Positions 37,734 to 48,898 of a stretch of DNA of 64,000 nucleotides are shown piece after piece. Origin of the DNA: Lederbergia galactosidilytica (lineage in GTDB: Bacteria; Bacillota; Bacilli; Bacillales; Bacillaceae_C); NCBI RefSeq assembly GCF_017873565.1, contig NZ_JAGGKH010000002.1, positions 186,001 through 250,000 of the forward strand, in the 5' to 3' direction. The translations under genes were made by a program, and so were the position numbers. The notes under the pieces are model-generated. The model had not been told where the DNA came from and did no database searches. It saw only the letters and a list, made by a program, of their open reading frames with translations. Numbering within the stretch: the first letter of the stretch is position 1; the number at the start of each line of letters is the position of its first letter.

Positions 37734-38006
37734 TTATTTGCCAAGCTTGGCATTATGGAATTTTTCCATGATTCCTTGTTTTGAGAACAAGTTACGAACC
37801 GTATCAGATGGTTTTGCACCATTTTGCATCCACTTAATTGCATTTTCTTCATTAATTGTCACTTGAGCCGGTTGAGCAACCGGGTTATATGTGCCAATCT
37901 CTTCAATAATTCTTCCATCACGTGGAGAACGAGAATCTGCAACTACGATACGATAGAAAGGAGCCTTTTTTGCTCCAATACGTTTTAAGCGAATTTTTAC
38001 TGCCAT
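37734..38006 (-). CDS. rpsP: 30S ribosomal protein S16
   Basis: 90 residues, the same as B. subtilis. Motifs [39 protein letters not shown] and [12 protein letters not shown]. The ATG at 38006 has GGAGGTG upstream; a frame opening four codons earlier is not needed. Confidence 0.98.
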   Translation of the reverse strand: MAVKIRLKRIGAKKAPFYRIVVADSRSPRDGRIIEEIGTYNPVAQPAQVTINEENAIKWMQNGAKPSDTVRNLFSKQGIMEKFHNAKLGK

Positions 38007-38103
38007 TTTATATAGCACCTCCGAATAGTTTCACACAAGATATTATAATATCAAATAAGTGTTTTGGTTGTAAAGTATTTTTTCTTAACAATCTAGAAAA
38101 GTG

Positions 38104-38188
38104 CAGGGCGGTAACCTATGGGCGACAAGCAAATGTTCTATATCCCTTAAAGGGTGCTATTTCCCTCTAAAGGATTCGGGTTATTAAG
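38104..38188. repeat. Degenerate, inverted copy of the palindromic intergenic repeat
   Basis: Strings CAGGGCGGT, GGGCGACAAGCAAATGTTCT and GATTCGGGTTATTA match the reverse complement of the 62668 units, with many substitutions and indels between. It lies in the 221 bp gap between ffh and rpsP. It is older or less constrained than the tandem copies. Confidence 0.75.
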
Positions 38189-38227
38189 CAGAAACTCCTG
38201 TTGCTTGCACCTAAATACCCAATAACA

Positions 38228-39571
38228 TCACATAAAAGGAAGCTTAAAGCCTTTCTTTTTCCCTTTTTGTTGCATACCTGACATTTGCTTCATCATCTTT
38301 TTCATCTCTTCAAATTGCTTTAAAAGACGATTAACCTCTTGAATGGTTGTACCGCTCCCTTTAGCAATTCTTCGTCTTCGCCCTGCATTGATAATATCAG
38401 GTTGCTGTTTTTCCTGTGCTGTCATTGAACGAATAATTGCCTCTACTCGATTAATTTGTTTTTCATCAATCTGTAGATTATTCATACCTTTAATTTTATT
38501 AGCCCCAGGCATCATTTTTAGTAGCTCATCAAGCGGACCCATATTCCGCATTTGTGATAATTGTTCTAAGAAATCATCAAAATCAAGTGAGGCATGTCTA
38601 ATTTTTTGTTCTAACTCTTTTGCTTTCTCTTCATCTACAGAGACTTGTGCTTTTTCAATTAATGTCAGCATGTCTCCCATGCCAAGAATTCTGGAAGCCA
38701 TACGTTCTGGATGAAAAGCTTCCAATGCATCCATTTTTTCACCCATACCAACGAACTTTATAGGTTTCTCCGTCACTGAACGGATAGATAGGGCTGCACC
38801 ACCCCTTGTATCTCCATCCAACTTTGTTAAGACTACCCCAGTAATTTCGAGTTGATCGTTAAAGGCCTTTGCAACATTAACCGCATCCTGCCCAGTCATC
38901 GCATCAACTACTAGGTAAATTTCATCAGGGCGAGCAACTTCCTTTACATCCTGCAATTCTTGCATAAGCTCCCCATCAATATGCAAGCGGCCCGCTGTAT
39001 CAATTAAGACATAATCATAATGTTCTTCCTTCGCCTTTTCAATTGCTTTTTGTGCAATCTCAACTGGACTTACCTGATCCCCCATTGAAAAAACGGGTAA
39101 ATTCAGCTGTTTACCAATAGTTTCTAATTGTTTAATTGCAGCTGGCCGATATATATCGGCTGCGACCAGTAATGGCTTCCGATTATGTTTTTTGCGTAGT
39201 AAATTGGCTAATTTCCCGGTTGTAGTCGTTTTACCAGCCCCTTGGAGACCTGACATCATAATAACCGTTGGGGGGCGCTGTGCTACAGCGATTTTACTTT
39301 GCTCTCCCCCCATTAAGTCTGTCAGTTCTTCTTTTACCACTTTGATAACTTGTTGACCAGGGGTTAAGCTCTTCATAACCTCTTGCCCAACCGCTCTTTC
39401 ACTTACTTTTTGAACAAACTGTTTAACGACTTTAAAGTTGACATCTGCTTCAAGTAGAGCAAGTCGTACTTCACGCATCATTGTTTTTACATCCGCTTCA
39501 GAAACTTTCCCTTTACCGCGAATTTTTTGCATTGTTGCCTGTAATCGGTCGGCTAAACCTTCAAACGCCAT
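38228..39571 (-). CDS. ffh: Signal recognition particle protein Ffh (SRP54)
   Basis: GTPase that binds signal sequences and SRP RNA. 447 residues: N domain, G domain with GLQGAGKTTTTGKLA (about 105-120), DTAGRLHIDGE and LTKLDGDTRGG, then the Met-rich M domain (MKKMMKQMSGMQQKGKKKGF at the end). ATG start 11 bp after ylxM, which in other species stimulates Ffh. Confidence 0.98.
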   Translation of the reverse strand: MAFEGLADRLQATMQKIRGKGKVSEADVKTMMREVRLALLEADVNFKVVKQFVQKVSERAVGQEVMKSLTPGQQVIKVVKEELTDLMGGEQSKIAVAQRPPTVIMMSGLQGAGKTTTTGKLANLLRKKHNRKPLLVAADIYRPAAIKQLETIGKQLNLPVFSMGDQVSPVEIAQKAIEKAKEEHYDYVLIDTAGRLHIDGELMQELQDVKEVARPDEIYLVVDAMTGQDAVNVAKAFNDQLEITGVVLTKLDGDTRGGAALSIRSVTEKPIKFVGMGEKMDALEAFHPERMASRILGMGDMLTLIEKAQVSVDEEKAKELEQKIRHASLDFDDFLEQLSQMRNMGPLDELLKMMPGANKIKGMNNLQIDEKQINRVEAIIRSMTAQEKQQPDIINAGRRRRIAKGSGTTIQEVNRLLKQFEEMKKMMKQMSGMQQKGKKKGFKLPFM

Positions 39572-39582
39572 ATGGCCGCCCC

Positions 39583-39921
39583 CTAATCCAATTCATCAAG
39601 CAAACCTATATAATGTTCCAACATCACTTTATCCAATTTGCCTTCATCGAGACAAAGTTTCATTTGCTTGGTGACTTTTTTTCGTTTTTGGTATTTATGA
39701 AATAATTTTAACTTTTCTTCGTAATCTTCCAGCATCGCTTCTGTTCTTTTAATATTATCATAAACAGCTTGGCGACTAACCTGGAATTCTTCGGCTATTT
39801 CACCCAATGAAAAATCATCCAAGTAATAAAGGGACATATAATTCCTTTGTTTTGGAGTCAACAACGCTTGATAAAAGTCAAATAAGTAATTGATGCGCGT
39901 AGTTTTCTCAAGCATTGTCAT
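39583..39921 (-). CDS. ylxM: SRP-associated helix-turn-helix protein YlxM (UPF0122)
   Basis: 112 residues with a sigma-70 region 4-like helix-turn-helix ([20 protein letters not shown], about 33-52). In Streptococcus YlxM binds SRP and modulates its GTPase. ATG with AAGGTGG upstream. Always next to ffh in Firmicutes. Confidence 0.93.
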   Translation of the reverse strand: MTMLEKTTRINYLFDFYQALLTPKQRNYMSLYYLDDFSLGEIAEEFQVSRQAVYDNIKRTEAMLEDYEEKLKLFHKYQKRKKVTKQMKLCLDEGKLDKVMLEHYIGLLDELD

Positions 39922-39986
39922 GTAAAACCCACCTTGTTAAGTTAAACACCTTTACAGCAAAATAATACCTTGAAAAGGTTAGGTTG

Positions 39987-40991
39987 TCAAGACCCTTCTT
40001 CTTCATCCTCCACTTCATCAATCAAGTTGGAGAAAAGTCCGTACACATATTTTTCAGGGTCAAATTTTTGGAGATCATCTACATTCTCTCCGAGTCCCAC
40101 AAATTTAACAGGCAAATCCAATTCATTACGGATAGCGAGAACAATTCCACCTTTAGCTGTTCCATCAAGCTTTGAAAGGACAATCCCACTAACATCAACA
40201 GCCTCTTTAAAAGTTTTTGCTTGAATCAAAGCATTTTGACCAGTAGTAGCATCTAAAACAAGCAAAACTTCATCCGGTGCACCTGGTACTTCTCTTTCAA
40301 TTACACGCTTTACTTTTTCTAATTCCTTCATCAAATTCACTTTATTTTGTAAACGACCAGCCGTATCACATAGCAGGATATCTATTTTTCTTGACTTTGC
40401 TGCCTGTAAAGCATCATACATAACAGCTGCTGGATCTGAGCCTTCCTCCTGCTTTATTACATCTACGCCGACACGCTGTCCCCACACTTCTAATTGTTCA
40501 ATTGCACCGGCACGAAATGTATCGCCCGCCGCTAGCATAACTTTTTTTCCTTCTTGTTTAAACTTATGAGCTAATTTACCAATTGTTGTTGTTTTCCCAA
40601 CACCATTGACCCCAACAAATAATATAACAGATAATTCATATTCTCTTATTGCCAAGTCTGAAGATAAGTTTTCACCACCATCATAAATCTCAATTAATTT
40701 TTCTGAGATTACCGGTTGTAATTGTTCAGGATCTTTAATATTTCTTTTTTTCACTTCTAACTTTAATTCCTCAACTAAGTCCATCACAGTTTCAAATCCA
40801 ACATCCGCTTGAATAAGAATTTCTTCTAACTCTTCAAAAAAGTCCTCATCTACTTTTCGATAACGAGCAACAAGGTCATTTACTTTTCCTGTAAATTGAT
40901 CCCTTGTTTTCGATAATCCTGTTTTAAATTTCTCTGAAACAGAATCTGTTGAGGATGTAAATTTTTCTTTTAATTTATTAAAAAAACTCAT
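39987..40991 (-). CDS. ftsY: SRP receptor FtsY
   Basis: Membrane-associated GTPase that receives SRP-ribosome complexes. 334 residues without a long acidic A domain: N domain, then G1 FVGVNGVGKTTTIGKLA (about 130-146), AAGDTFRAGAIEQL, CDTAGRLQNKVNLM, LSKLDGTAKGG. An acidic tail ends the protein. ATG start 27 bp after smc. Confidence 0.98.
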   Translation of the reverse strand: MSFFNKLKEKFTSSTDSVSEKFKTGLSKTRDQFTGKVNDLVARYRKVDEDFFEELEEILIQADVGFETVMDLVEELKLEVKKRNIKDPEQLQPVISEKLIEIYDGGENLSSDLAIREYELSVILFVGVNGVGKTTTIGKLAHKFKQEGKKVMLAAGDTFRAGAIEQLEVWGQRVGVDVIKQEEGSDPAAVMYDALQAAKSRKIDILLCDTAGRLQNKVNLMKELEKVKRVIEREVPGAPDEVLLVLDATTGQNALIQAKTFKEAVDVSGIVLSKLDGTAKGGIVLAIRNELDLPVKFVGLGENVDDLQKFDPEKYVYGLFSNLIDEVEDEEEGS

Positions 40992-41017
40992 TTAGAATCC
41001 CCCAATCCTAGTATTTA

Positions 41018-44000
41018 TTACACAATCTCTTGTGTATTTTCCAACTTAACAGATACGATTTTAGATACTCCTGATTCTTGCATCGTAACTCCATAAAGTA
41101 CATCTGCTCCTTGCATTGTCCCTTGACGATGCGTTATGACTATAAATTGTGTTTCTTGACTAAATGCTCGCAAATAGTGACTAAATCTCTGTACATTGGC
41201 TTCATCTAAAGCTGCTTCCACCTCATCTAATACACAGAAAGGCACCGGGCGAATCTTCAAAATAGAAAAAAGTAAAGCAATCGCTGTTAATGATCTTTCT
41301 CCCCCTGATAACAGGCTAAGATTTTGTAATTTTTTCCCAGGTGGTTGGGCTACAATATCCACCCCTGTATTTAGCAAATCTGTAGGATCTGTTAGCTTCA
41401 ATTCCGCACGACCGCCACCGAACAAAGCCCTAAATACTCCCGTAAATTGGTCTTGAATTTCATGAAATGTTGTTCCAAATCTACGCTTCATTTCATCATC
41501 CATCTCATCCATCACGCGAAATAGATGTGTTTTTGCCTCAGTTAGGTCTGTCTGCTGTTCCAAAAGAAAATGATATCTTTCATAAACCCGATCATATTCT
41601 TCTATTGCCCCTAGATTAACAGAACCAAGTTCCTCAATCCCAAGTTTTATTAATTTTACTTTTTTTCTCGTTTCCTCAACAGGTAGAATTAGAGGGTATT
41701 GGTCTTTCGCCCCCTCATATGATAAGGAATAATCCTCTCGCAACATATGAAGGAGGTTGTCTAGTTCAACATCCAAGCGGTTTTTCTTAACCTCTTCATC
41801 TCTTAAAGCATTACTGATGCCGCTGTATAATCTTTTCTGTTCTTTTAGATTGGCTTCCATTTGTTCAATTGCTACTTGTATTTGAAAGCGATCTTCCCGT
41901 TCTTTATTCAACTGCTTTTCTATTCTATCCTTTTCACTTGTACCCTGCTGAATGAGCTGGGCCAGGTCTTCTTCACTTGTTTGATGACCAGTCATCTCCC
42001 CTTGAATAAATCCCCATTCATCCATAAGTGAGTTTTTATGTGACTCGATCTCCTCAAATTCAGTTGCAAGATTTGCTAGTTGCTTTTGGGTAGACTGAAG
42101 TTGCTCATTAATGACAGCGTATCTTGAGGAGAGTTCATTAATCTCTTTTTCAAGAGATTCTTTTGAATGCCTTTCATCATTTCTTTGCTTGGTTAATTCG
42201 TCTATTTTAGTATTCAATGAAATGATTTTTTCACTGCAATTAGAAGTAATTTCTTCTAAGGCACTCATTCTTTCCTTTATTTTGTTTTTCTCTTCTTTTA
42301 ACTCGCTCGTTTCTAAATCATAAAGGGCAAGACGATCATCGACATTTTTCTTTGTCATTTCTATATGGGAAAGCTCGGCTTGTGCTTCATTTTTTTGACT
42401 CCGAAGCTTATCACCATTCTCTTTCATCATTTCTAATTGTTGTTCATTACTTGTTAACTGATCTTTCAGATGCTGCCACTCTTCTTCAAGTTCCTTAGTT
42501 TTGCTTTTCATTTCTATTAATTTAGTTTTAAGCTCTTCCAGCTCCGTTTTTCTACCTAATAAAGAAGTCGTTTTTTGTTTGGAGGCTCCGCCTGTCATCG
42601 AACCACCCGGATTTACGACATCACCATCAAGAGTAACAATCCGATATCGGAACTGTAATAGTTTTGCCAATTGATTCGCACCTGCTAAAGAATCGGCAAT
42701 CACAATATTGCCGAGTAAATGCTGTATCACTTGTTTGTAAGAATGCTCACAGTCCACTAAATCTGCAGCAATTCCAATAAAGGAGGAATGATTGGTTAAG
42801 TCCCTTTGCTGATGTACAGGCAAATTTCTCCCCTTAATAACATCCATCGGTAAAAAAGTAGCCCGCCCCAGTTGTTTTCTTTTCAAAAAAGCAATTGCAT
42901 TCCGAGCATTTGCTTCAGAATTGACAACAATATGTTGCATCGCCCCGCCTAATGCTGTTTCCATTGCTTTTGCAAATTGCTGGGGGACATGTATTAATTC
43001 TGCAATTGCTCCTTCAATTCCATCTAATTCACTCTTTTTAGCTTTTAAAACTTCCTTGACGCCATAATAAAATCCTGTGTAATCTTCTTCCATTTCTTCT
43101 AAAGTGTCTTTACGAGATTGAGCTTTTTGAATAAATTGATAGGCTTTATTTAGCAAGTCGTTTTTAGCTTCATATTTTTCTTTGGTTTCTTTAGTCAAAA
43201 TTTGCGTTTTACGAAACTGCTCGATTTGAAAAGTTAACTCATTGTCGATCTTTTCTACTTCTTGCATTTTCTCATCCAATTGGGACAGATAATGAGCTCG
43301 TTGTTCAAGATATTTTTTATTTTCTTGATCTAATCGATTACTCTTAGCTATTTGCTGCTCTAATTGTTGTTGCAAGTAACGAAATTCGTTTTTTGCTGTC
43401 GCTTGTTGATTCAGCACCTCAATATAATCACTTTTTAATGATTCGATTGTCTCCTCTATTGAGCCATTAAGAGTACTAACCTGTTTCCTTTTGTCTGATA
43501 ATATTTTCTTAAGCTTCTGCGCTTCATTCTTTTTTTCAAGGAGTTCAGCTTTCGTCTCCTCTTGTTTTTGCTTAATTTGAATTATTTTTTGTTCCGCATC
43601 AGTAATGTTTTTCTGCAACTGTCCAGAGTTTAAAGCTGCATTATTTTTTCTTTCTTTTAAAATTCCAAGTCTACCTTGAAGCTTTTCTAAGTCTTTAGAG
43701 GAAGTTAATAAGGCAGATTGCCACTCAGCTATTTTTTCATCTAGAGCAGCTAGTTGGGTTCTTTCGGACTCTAAAGACAATTCGACCTGTTGAATATCAG
43801 CAGAGAGATCTTTTTCCTGTACTGTTAATTTTTCCAACACTTTTTTAGAGTTCTCCCAGTGGGTATGCTTTTCACCAATTTCATGAACAGTTAAAGCAAT
43901 TTCATGTGTTTCTAAGTCTTGTTTCTTCTGTAGATAATCCTTTGCCATTGAAGCTTGCATTTCGAGGGGTTCCAATTGGCCTTCTAATTCGTATAAAATA

Positions 44001-44578
44001 TCATTTACACGATTTAAATTCTCAGTCGTTTCTTGCAGTTTATGGGATGCTTTTTTCTTGCGAGTTTTGTATTTTAGAACTCCTGCTGCCTCTTCAAATA
44101 TTGTCCTTCTTTCCTCGGGTTTACTATTTAATATCTCCTCAATTTTCCCTTGACTTATGATTGAGAAAGCTTCTTTCCCTAAACCTGAATCCATAAATAA
44201 GTCAATAATATCTTTCAGCCGACAGCTGTGGCCATTTAATAAATATTCACTATCGCCAGTCCGAAAAACCCTGCGAGTGACACACACCTCGTTATACTCA
44301 AGAGGCAATGTGTTATCTTCATTATTTAGAGTAAGAGAAACTTCTGCGAAATTTAGCGATTTTCTTGAATCACTTCCCGCAAAAATTACATCTTCCATTT
44401 TTCCTCCCCGCAATGATCTTGCTGATTGTTCACCTAGAACCCAACGTATAGCATCGGTAATATTACTCTTCCCACTTCCATTAGGTCCAACGACTGCAGT
44501 GACACCAGACACAAAATCAAGTGTTGTTTTCTCCGCAAATGATTTAAAGCCGATAATATCTAGTTGCTTGAGGAACAT
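41018..44578 (-). CDS. smc: Chromosome partition protein Smc
   Basis: Condensin ATPase that organises the origin region. 1186 residues, the same as B. subtilis. Walker A AVVGPNGSGKSNITDAIRWV (about 27-46), a long coiled coil, the hinge (about 515-640, GRATFLPMDVIKGR, NPGGSMTGGA), second coil, signature LSLLSGGERSLTAIAL and Walker B FCVLDEVEAALDEANV. The ATG at 44578 keeps proper spacing from AGGAGG; an ATG two codons earlier touches it. Confidence 0.98.
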   Translation of the reverse strand: MFLKQLDIIGFKSFAEKTTLDFVSGVTAVVGPNGSGKSNITDAIRWVLGEQSARSLRGGKMEDVIFAGSDSRKSLNFAEVSLTLNNEDNTLPLEYNEVCVTRRVFRTGDSEYLLNGHSCRLKDIIDLFMDSGLGKEAFSIISQGKIEEILNSKPEERRTIFEEAAGVLKYKTRKKKASHKLQETTENLNRVNDILYELEGQLEPLEMQASMAKDYLQKKQDLETHEIALTVHEIGEKHTHWENSKKVLEKLTVQEKDLSADIQQVELSLESERTQLAALDEKIAEWQSALLTSSKDLEKLQGRLGILKERKNNAALNSGQLQKNITDAEQKIIQIKQKQEETKAELLEKKNEAQKLKKILSDKRKQVSTLNGSIEETIESLKSDYIEVLNQQATAKNEFRYLQQQLEQQIAKSNRLDQENKKYLEQRAHYLSQLDEKMQEVEKIDNELTFQIEQFRKTQILTKETKEKYEAKNDLLNKAYQFIQKAQSRKDTLEEMEEDYTGFYYGVKEVLKAKKSELDGIEGAIAELIHVPQQFAKAMETALGGAMQHIVVNSEANARNAIAFLKRKQLGRATFLPMDVIKGRNLPVHQQRDLTNHSSFIGIAADLVDCEHSYKQVIQHLLGNIVIADSLAGANQLAKLLQFRYRIVTLDGDVVNPGGSMTGGASKQKTTSLLGRKTELEELKTKLIEMKSKTKELEEEWQHLKDQLTSNEQQLEMMKENGDKLRSQKNEAQAELSHIEMTKKNVDDRLALYDLETSELKEEKNKIKERMSALEEITSNCSEKIISLNTKIDELTKQRNDERHSKESLEKEINELSSRYAVINEQLQSTQKQLANLATEFEEIESHKNSLMDEWGFIQGEMTGHQTSEEDLAQLIQQGTSEKDRIEKQLNKEREDRFQIQVAIEQMEANLKEQKRLYSGISNALRDEEVKKNRLDVELDNLLHMLREDYSLSYEGAKDQYPLILPVEETRKKVKLIKLGIEELGSVNLGAIEEYDRVYERYHFLLEQQTDLTEAKTHLFRVMDEMDDEMKRRFGTTFHEIQDQFTGVFRALFGGGRAELKLTDPTDLLNTGVDIVAQPPGKKLQNLSLLSGGERSLTAIALLFSILKIRPVPFCVLDEVEAALDEANVQRFSHYLRAFSQETQFIVITHRQGTMQGADVLYGVTMQESGVSKIVSVKLENTQEIV

Positions 44579-44598
44579 CTTCATCCTCCTCTTTTTCC

Positions 44599-45336
44599 CT
44601 ATTGTTTATGTGATCGCAAATGGTCTAGTGCCATTTGTGCTGCATGTTGTTCCGCCTCTTTTTTAGAGCGTCCCTTTCCTCTGCCAAGAATATTGCCTTC
44701 CAGAGAAACTTGCGATACAAATATGCGATTATGGGCTGGTCCCTCTTCTTGTAAAATTTGATAAGCTAATGTACTTGTACCATCTTTTTGCACAACTTCC
44801 TGTAATTGGCTTTTAAAATCCATCGCATGCGAAAAAGCACCCGCATCTACTTTAGGGTAGACAACTTTTTCTAGTAAAGCAATTACCTTGTCTAGCCCTT
44901 GGTCTAGGTATAGGGCGCCAATAACAGCTTCAAATGCATCAGCAAGCAACGCTGGCCGTGCACGTCCCCCTGTCATTTCCTCCCCTTTACCTAGAAGAAC
45001 TACTTCCCCGAACCCTAATTCATTTGCAAACTCTACAAGAGCCGGTTCACAAACAATAGAAGCCCGAAGTTTAGTAAGCTCCCCTTCACTAATAGTTGGG
45101 AACTTTTTGTATAAGTATTGGGAAATCGCTAGTTCTAAAACTGCATCACCTAGAAATTCTAAGCGTTCATTGTCTTCATAGTTCTTTTTTCGATGCTCAT
45201 TCACATAAGATGAATGGGTAAGAGCCTGTTTTAATAAAGTTTCATTTTGGAATTGAGTGCCGATATTAACTTGAAAATCTTTTATTTTTTGATTTTCAGA
45301 ATTGCTTCTTGTTCTGCTTCGATTTGTTTTGCGCAT
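44599..45336 (-). CDS. rnc: Ribonuclease III
   Basis: Cuts double-stranded RNA in rRNA and scRNA maturation. 245 residues: catalytic domain with [17 protein letters not shown] (about 57-73) and the second acidic motif [17 protein letters not shown], then a dsRNA-binding domain ([14 protein letters not shown] to the end, [20 protein letters not shown]). ATG with AGGTGAGG upstream. Promoter candidate at 45379-45408. Confidence 0.98.
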   Translation of the reverse strand: MRKTNRSRTRSNSENQKIKDFQVNIGTQFQNETLLKQALTHSSYVNEHRKKNYEDNERLEFLGDAVLELAISQYLYKKFPTISEGELTKLRASIVCEPALVEFANELGFGEVVLLGKGEEMTGGRARPALLADAFEAVIGALYLDQGLDKVIALLEKVVYPKVDAGAFSHAMDFKSQLQEVVQKDGTSTLAYQILQEEGPAHNRIFVSQVSLEGNILGRGKGRSKKEAEQHAAQMALDHLRSHKQ

Positions 45337-45378
45337 TGATCCTCACCTAAGTTGATTTTTTAAGGTATTCGTAATCAG

Positions 45379-45408
45379 ATTATATCATGTGGAAAATATG
45401 AATGATAA
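45379..45408 (-). promoter_or_regulatory. Candidate SigA promoter of rnc-smc-ftsY
   Basis: TATAAT (-10, 45379-45384) with an extended TG, 18 bases from TTATCA (-35, 45403-45408), about 43 bases upstream of rnc. Confidence 0.55.
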
Positions 45409-45703
45409 TCTTTAAGAGACCAAAGGAATATGCAAAAAATCCTCAAGGGGCTATGGCCTCACTGAGATCAAAGATTAAGTTCACAACATCTCGTTGCAAC
45501 CTCCCCATGTTCTTCACCCTGTCCAGAGACTTTATAACCGCCTTTAGATAGCAAATATCATCCATTCCCGATCTTCTCTTCCACAACTTTTTTTCGAAAA
45601 CCCGTTCTATAAAGATGCCCTTATTTGCTTAACGCCTATACTAGATTAAACCATTTTCTCCACAGTGTATACTTTTTAAAATTTTCTTATACAACGTAGA
45701 AAA

Positions 45704-45726
45704 GTCCCGTCAGCAATCGACGGGAC
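45704..45726 (-). terminator. Rho-independent terminator after acpP
   Basis: GTCCCGTC, 7 bases, GACGGGAC, then TTTTCTACG on the minus strand, 16 bases after the acpP stop. Ends the fapR operon. Confidence 0.88.
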
Positions 45727-45742
45727 ATATCCTTACATTAGA

Positions 45743-45976
45743 TTAGGCATTACTTTCTATGTAATTGACAGCATCGCCTACTGTTGCAATTTTTTCAGCA
45801 TCATCATCGGAAATTTCCATATCAAACTCATCTTCTAATTCCATGACAAGTTCAACAACATCAAGCGAATCTGCACCTAGATCATCTTTAAATGAAGCCT
45901 CAAGAGTCACCTTCGATTCCTCAACGCCTAATCGATCCACAATAATTTTCGTTACACGTTCAACTGTGTTTGCCAT
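45743..45976 (-). CDS. acpP: Acyl carrier protein
   Basis: 77 residues. Phosphopantetheine attaches to Ser37 in [16 protein letters not shown]. Very acidic. The ATG at 45976 has GGGGAGGTGA upstream and gives the standard MANTVERV start. Last gene of fapR-plsX-fabD-fabG-acpP. Confidence 0.98.
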   Translation of the reverse strand: MANTVERVTKIIVDRLGVEESKVTLEASFKDDLGADSLDVVELVMELEDEFDMEISDDDAEKIATVGDAVNYIESNA

Positions 45977-46054
45977 TTCGTCACCTCCCCTCAAGTATTA
46001 TAGTCGAATCTGTTCAAAAGATAAACAAGCCATAACAAAAAAGTCATATTTCTC

Positions 46055-46798
46055 TTACATATACATGCCACCATTTACGTGAATGGTTTGACCTGTAATA
46101 TATTTTGCTTCATCAGAAGCAAGAAATACAGTTAAAGTAGCAATATCCTTCGGTTCACCGAAGGAACCAAGTGGAATTTGCTTCAACATTGCTTCCTTTG
46201 CATCATCAGGCAGTTTCTCAGTCATATCAGTCGTAATGAAGCCGGGCGCAATCACATTAACTGTTATCCCTCTTGCCGACAACTCCAATGCAGATGTTTT
46301 AGTCAAACCAATCACACCCGCTTTTGCGGCGGAATAGTTAGCTTGTCCCGGATTCCCACTTGACCCTACAACAGAAGAAATATTTATTATTCTCCCATAA
46401 CGCTGCTTCATCATTTGTCTAGATACACTTTTCGTGCAATTAAAAACACCTTTTAAATTTGTATCTACTACATCGTCCCATTCTGATTCTTTCATTCGCA
46501 TTAATAGATTATCACGAGTAATGCCAGCATTATTCACGAGAATATCTACTTGTCCAAACTGTTGAATCGTTTCTTTAATCATGGATTGAACAGAAGAAGG
46601 ATCCGATACATCACATTGATAAATAATCGATTTTCTTCCTAACTCAAGAATTTCGTCCATTGTCTCTTTTGCTCTTTCTTCGTTGCCAGAGTAATTCACA
46701 ACAACATTTGCCCCTTCTTTTGCAAGCGTAAGGGCGATTTCTTTTCCAATTCCTCTGGAAGCTCCTGTTACAATGGCCACTTTATTTTCAAGCTTCAT
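46055..46798 (-). CDS. fabG: 3-oxoacyl-[ACP] reductase FabG
   Basis: NADPH-dependent first reduction of fatty-acid elongation. 247 residues, short-chain dehydrogenase: cofactor motif [16 protein letters not shown] in [14 protein letters not shown], catalytic Ser in INISSVVGS and Tyr-x-x-x-Lys in YSAAK. The ATG overlaps the fabD stop by 4 bp. Confidence 0.97.
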   Translation of the reverse strand: MKLENKVAIVTGASRGIGKEIALTLAKEGANVVVNYSGNEERAKETMDEILELGRKSIIYQCDVSDPSSVQSMIKETIQQFGQVDILVNNAGITRDNLLMRMKESEWDDVVDTNLKGVFNCTKSVSRQMMKQRYGRIINISSVVGSSGNPGQANYSAAKAGVIGLTKTSALELSARGITVNVIAPGFITTDMTEKLPDDAKEAMLKQIPLGSFGEPKDIATLTVFLASDEAKYITGQTIHVNGGMYM

Positions 46799-47742
46799 CC
46801 TTCATTCCCCCTTAATGCCGTAACAGCTGCTTGACAGCTTTCCGAATCTTGAACTGATAAAGCCGTAACATCTCGATTAATTTTTCTAATAAGACCTGTT
46901 AATACTTTGCCTGGTCCAATTTCAACAAAAGTGTCGACACCTAGTTCAATCATTTGTCGTACAGAGTCTTCCCATAAAACTGGAGAATACAACTGTTCTA
47001 GCAAAAGCTTTTGAATTTCAAGTCGGTCGCTTATTGGCTTCGCCGTTACATTAGCAATTAAAGGAATATGTGCTTCCCGAATGTGTATCTCGTCCAAAAC
47101 AGCCGTAAAACTTTCCGCAGCAGGTTTCATTAAAACCGAATGAAAGGGGCCACTAACTTGTAATGGCAATACTCGCTTAGCTCCACCCTTTTTCGCTATT
47201 TCTCCAGCCTCTGTAACTCCTGCAACTGAACCTGAAATCACGATTTGACCAGGACAATTCATATTAGCTAACTGTACTGGTTTCCCATTATCCGCTACCT
47301 GTTGACAAATATCGGAAAGAAGCGTCCGATCCATTCCAAGAACAGCTGCCATTGTTCCCTCGCCATTTGGAACCGCTTCTTCCATCAGTTCTCCTCGTTT
47401 CGCAACAGCATAGACAGCATCGGAAAAAGAAATGGCACCGCTGGCTACTAAAGCGGTATATTCACCCAGACTATGACCAGCTGTGTAATCTGGTTGAATA
47501 CCCGCTTCACTCAACCCTTGTAAAAGCGCAATACTCGTGGTAAGAAGAGCTGGTTGAGCATTTGCAGTTTTTGTTAATTCTTCTTGAGGGCCGTTTAGTA
47601 TAATAGATGTCAAGTCTCGACCTAATCTCTTATCCGCTAAATCAAATATTTCTTTCGCACTCTGTTCCTTTTCCCTTACGGAAGCTCCCATTCCAACTGT
47701 CTGAGAACCTTGACCAGGAAATACAAAGGCTATTTTCCCCAT
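46795..47742 (-). CDS. fabD: Malonyl-CoA:ACP transacylase FabD
   Basis: Loads malonate onto ACP. 315 residues. [14 protein letters not shown] at the start, catalytic Ser in [16 protein letters not shown] (about residue 90), and His in [12 protein letters not shown]. The ATG at 47742 keeps seven bases from GGAGG; in-frame upstream starts do not. Confidence 0.97.
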   Translation of the reverse strand: MGKIAFVFPGQGSQTVGMGASVREKEQSAKEIFDLADKRLGRDLTSIILNGPQEELTKTANAQPALLTTSIALLQGLSEAGIQPDYTAGHSLGEYTALVASGAISFSDAVYAVAKRGELMEEAVPNGEGTMAAVLGMDRTLLSDICQQVADNGKPVQLANMNCPGQIVISGSVAGVTEAGEIAKKGGAKRVLPLQVSGPFHSVLMKPAAESFTAVLDEIHIREAHIPLIANVTAKPISDRLEIQKLLLEQLYSPVLWEDSVRQMIELGVDTFVEIGPGKVLTGLIRKINRDVTALSVQDSESCQAAVTALRGNEG

Positions 47743-47908
47743 AACCATTCCTCCCACTTTAATCAAAGTTGTTCAAATAATTCTATAAAAATCACACTCA
47801 AGATGGAGGTTCGCCAAATGCGACACAAGACTGTATTAATAATGAAAGTCAATACTACACACACAAGCCCGACGCATACTTTCAACGTACAGGACATTGC
47901 GCCTTACA

Positions 47909-48898
47909 TTATTCATTATCTAATTTTAATGAGTTCGCAATTGTTTCAGAGATATGATGGTGCACCATTTCTCTTGTCTGCCTTATTGCGTGGTAAATGG
48001 CGTTCGCATTGGATGAACCATGTGCTTTCACAACTGGTGCATTTAATCCAAACAAACAGGCCCCACCATATTCCGTGTAATCCATTTTATTTTTAATTTC
48101 CAACAGGTCCGATTTAATTAAACCAGCTGCTATTTTATTTTTAAAACTATTCATAAATGTATCTTTCAACATAGAAAAAAGACTTGCTGCTGTTCCTTCG
48201 ATATTTTTAAGAACTACATTACCAGTAAACCCATCTGTCACTATAACATCAGCAGAGCCTGTCAATAAATCACGTGACTCAATATTACCAATAAAGTTTA
48301 GCTCTGAATCTTGTAATAAAGTAAAAGCCTTTTTCGTAAGATCATTTCCTTTATTTTCTTCGGTTCCGATATTCAACAAAGCTACTTTAGGATTAGCAAT
48401 CTTCCTGACATTCTGTGCATATATGCTCCCCATAGTAGCATATTGTAATAAATGTTCTGGCTTGGCATCTGCATTGGCTCCTACATCTAAAAAAACAAAC
48501 CCTTTTCCATCTAATGTTGGTAATGTCGGAGCAAGTGCAGGACGCTCAATCCCTTTGATTCTACCAACAATAAATAAACCTGCTGCCATCAAAGCTCCTG
48601 TATTACCTGCAGAAATACAAGCATCAGCCGTTTTATCCTTGACAGCTTGAGCCATCATCACCATGGAAGCCGTTTTTTTTCTCCTAACTGCTTTAACTGG
48701 TTCATCTGTAGATTCAATCTTTTCATCCGTATGGACAATGGCTATCCGATCATTTTTTTCGACGTACTTATTGATCTCTTCTTCATTCCCGAATAACGTA
48801 CATTCTATATCGGTAAACTCTTCAATAGCACGATTTACACCTAAAATTATTTCTTTAGGCGCATGATCTCCCCCCATAGCATCGATCGCAATTCTCAT
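47909..48898 (-). CDS. plsX: Phosphate acyltransferase PlsX
   Basis: Makes acyl-phosphate from acyl-ACP, the first step to phosphatidic acid in Gram-positives. 329 residues. [20 protein letters not shown] at the start, then [30 protein letters not shown] and [16 protein letters not shown]. The ATG overlaps the fapR stop. A 142 bp gap without visible features precedes fabD. Confidence 0.97.
   Translation of the reverse strand: MRIAIDAMGGDHAPKEIILGVNRAIEEFTDIECTLFGNEEEINKYVEKNDRIAIVHTDEKIESTDEPVKAVRRKKTASMVMMAQAVKDKTADACISAGNTGALMAAGLFIVGRIKGIERPALAPTLPTLDGKGFVFLDVGANADAKPEHLLQYATMGSIYAQNVRKIANPKVALLNIGTEENKGNDLTKKAFTLLQDSELNFIGNIESRDLLTGSADVIVTDGFTGNVVLKNIEGTAASLFSMLKDTFMNSFKNKIAAGLIKSDLLEIKNKMDYTEYGGACLFGLNAPVVKAHGSSNANAIYHAIRQTREMVHHHISETIANSLKLDNE

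Larger units (their letters stand above)
45337..45742. other. acpP-rnc intergenic region
   Basis: 406 bp. It holds the acpP terminator (45704-45726), an unassigned region of mixed composition, a weak hairpin with a T6 tail near 45434-45470, and the rnc promoter (45379-45408). No gene seen. Confidence 0.6.

Noticed and set aside
47710-48096. A 128-codon plus-strand frame between fabD and plsX
   Set aside because: Extends over the coding ends of both neighbours on the opposite strand; no RBS or recognisable domain.
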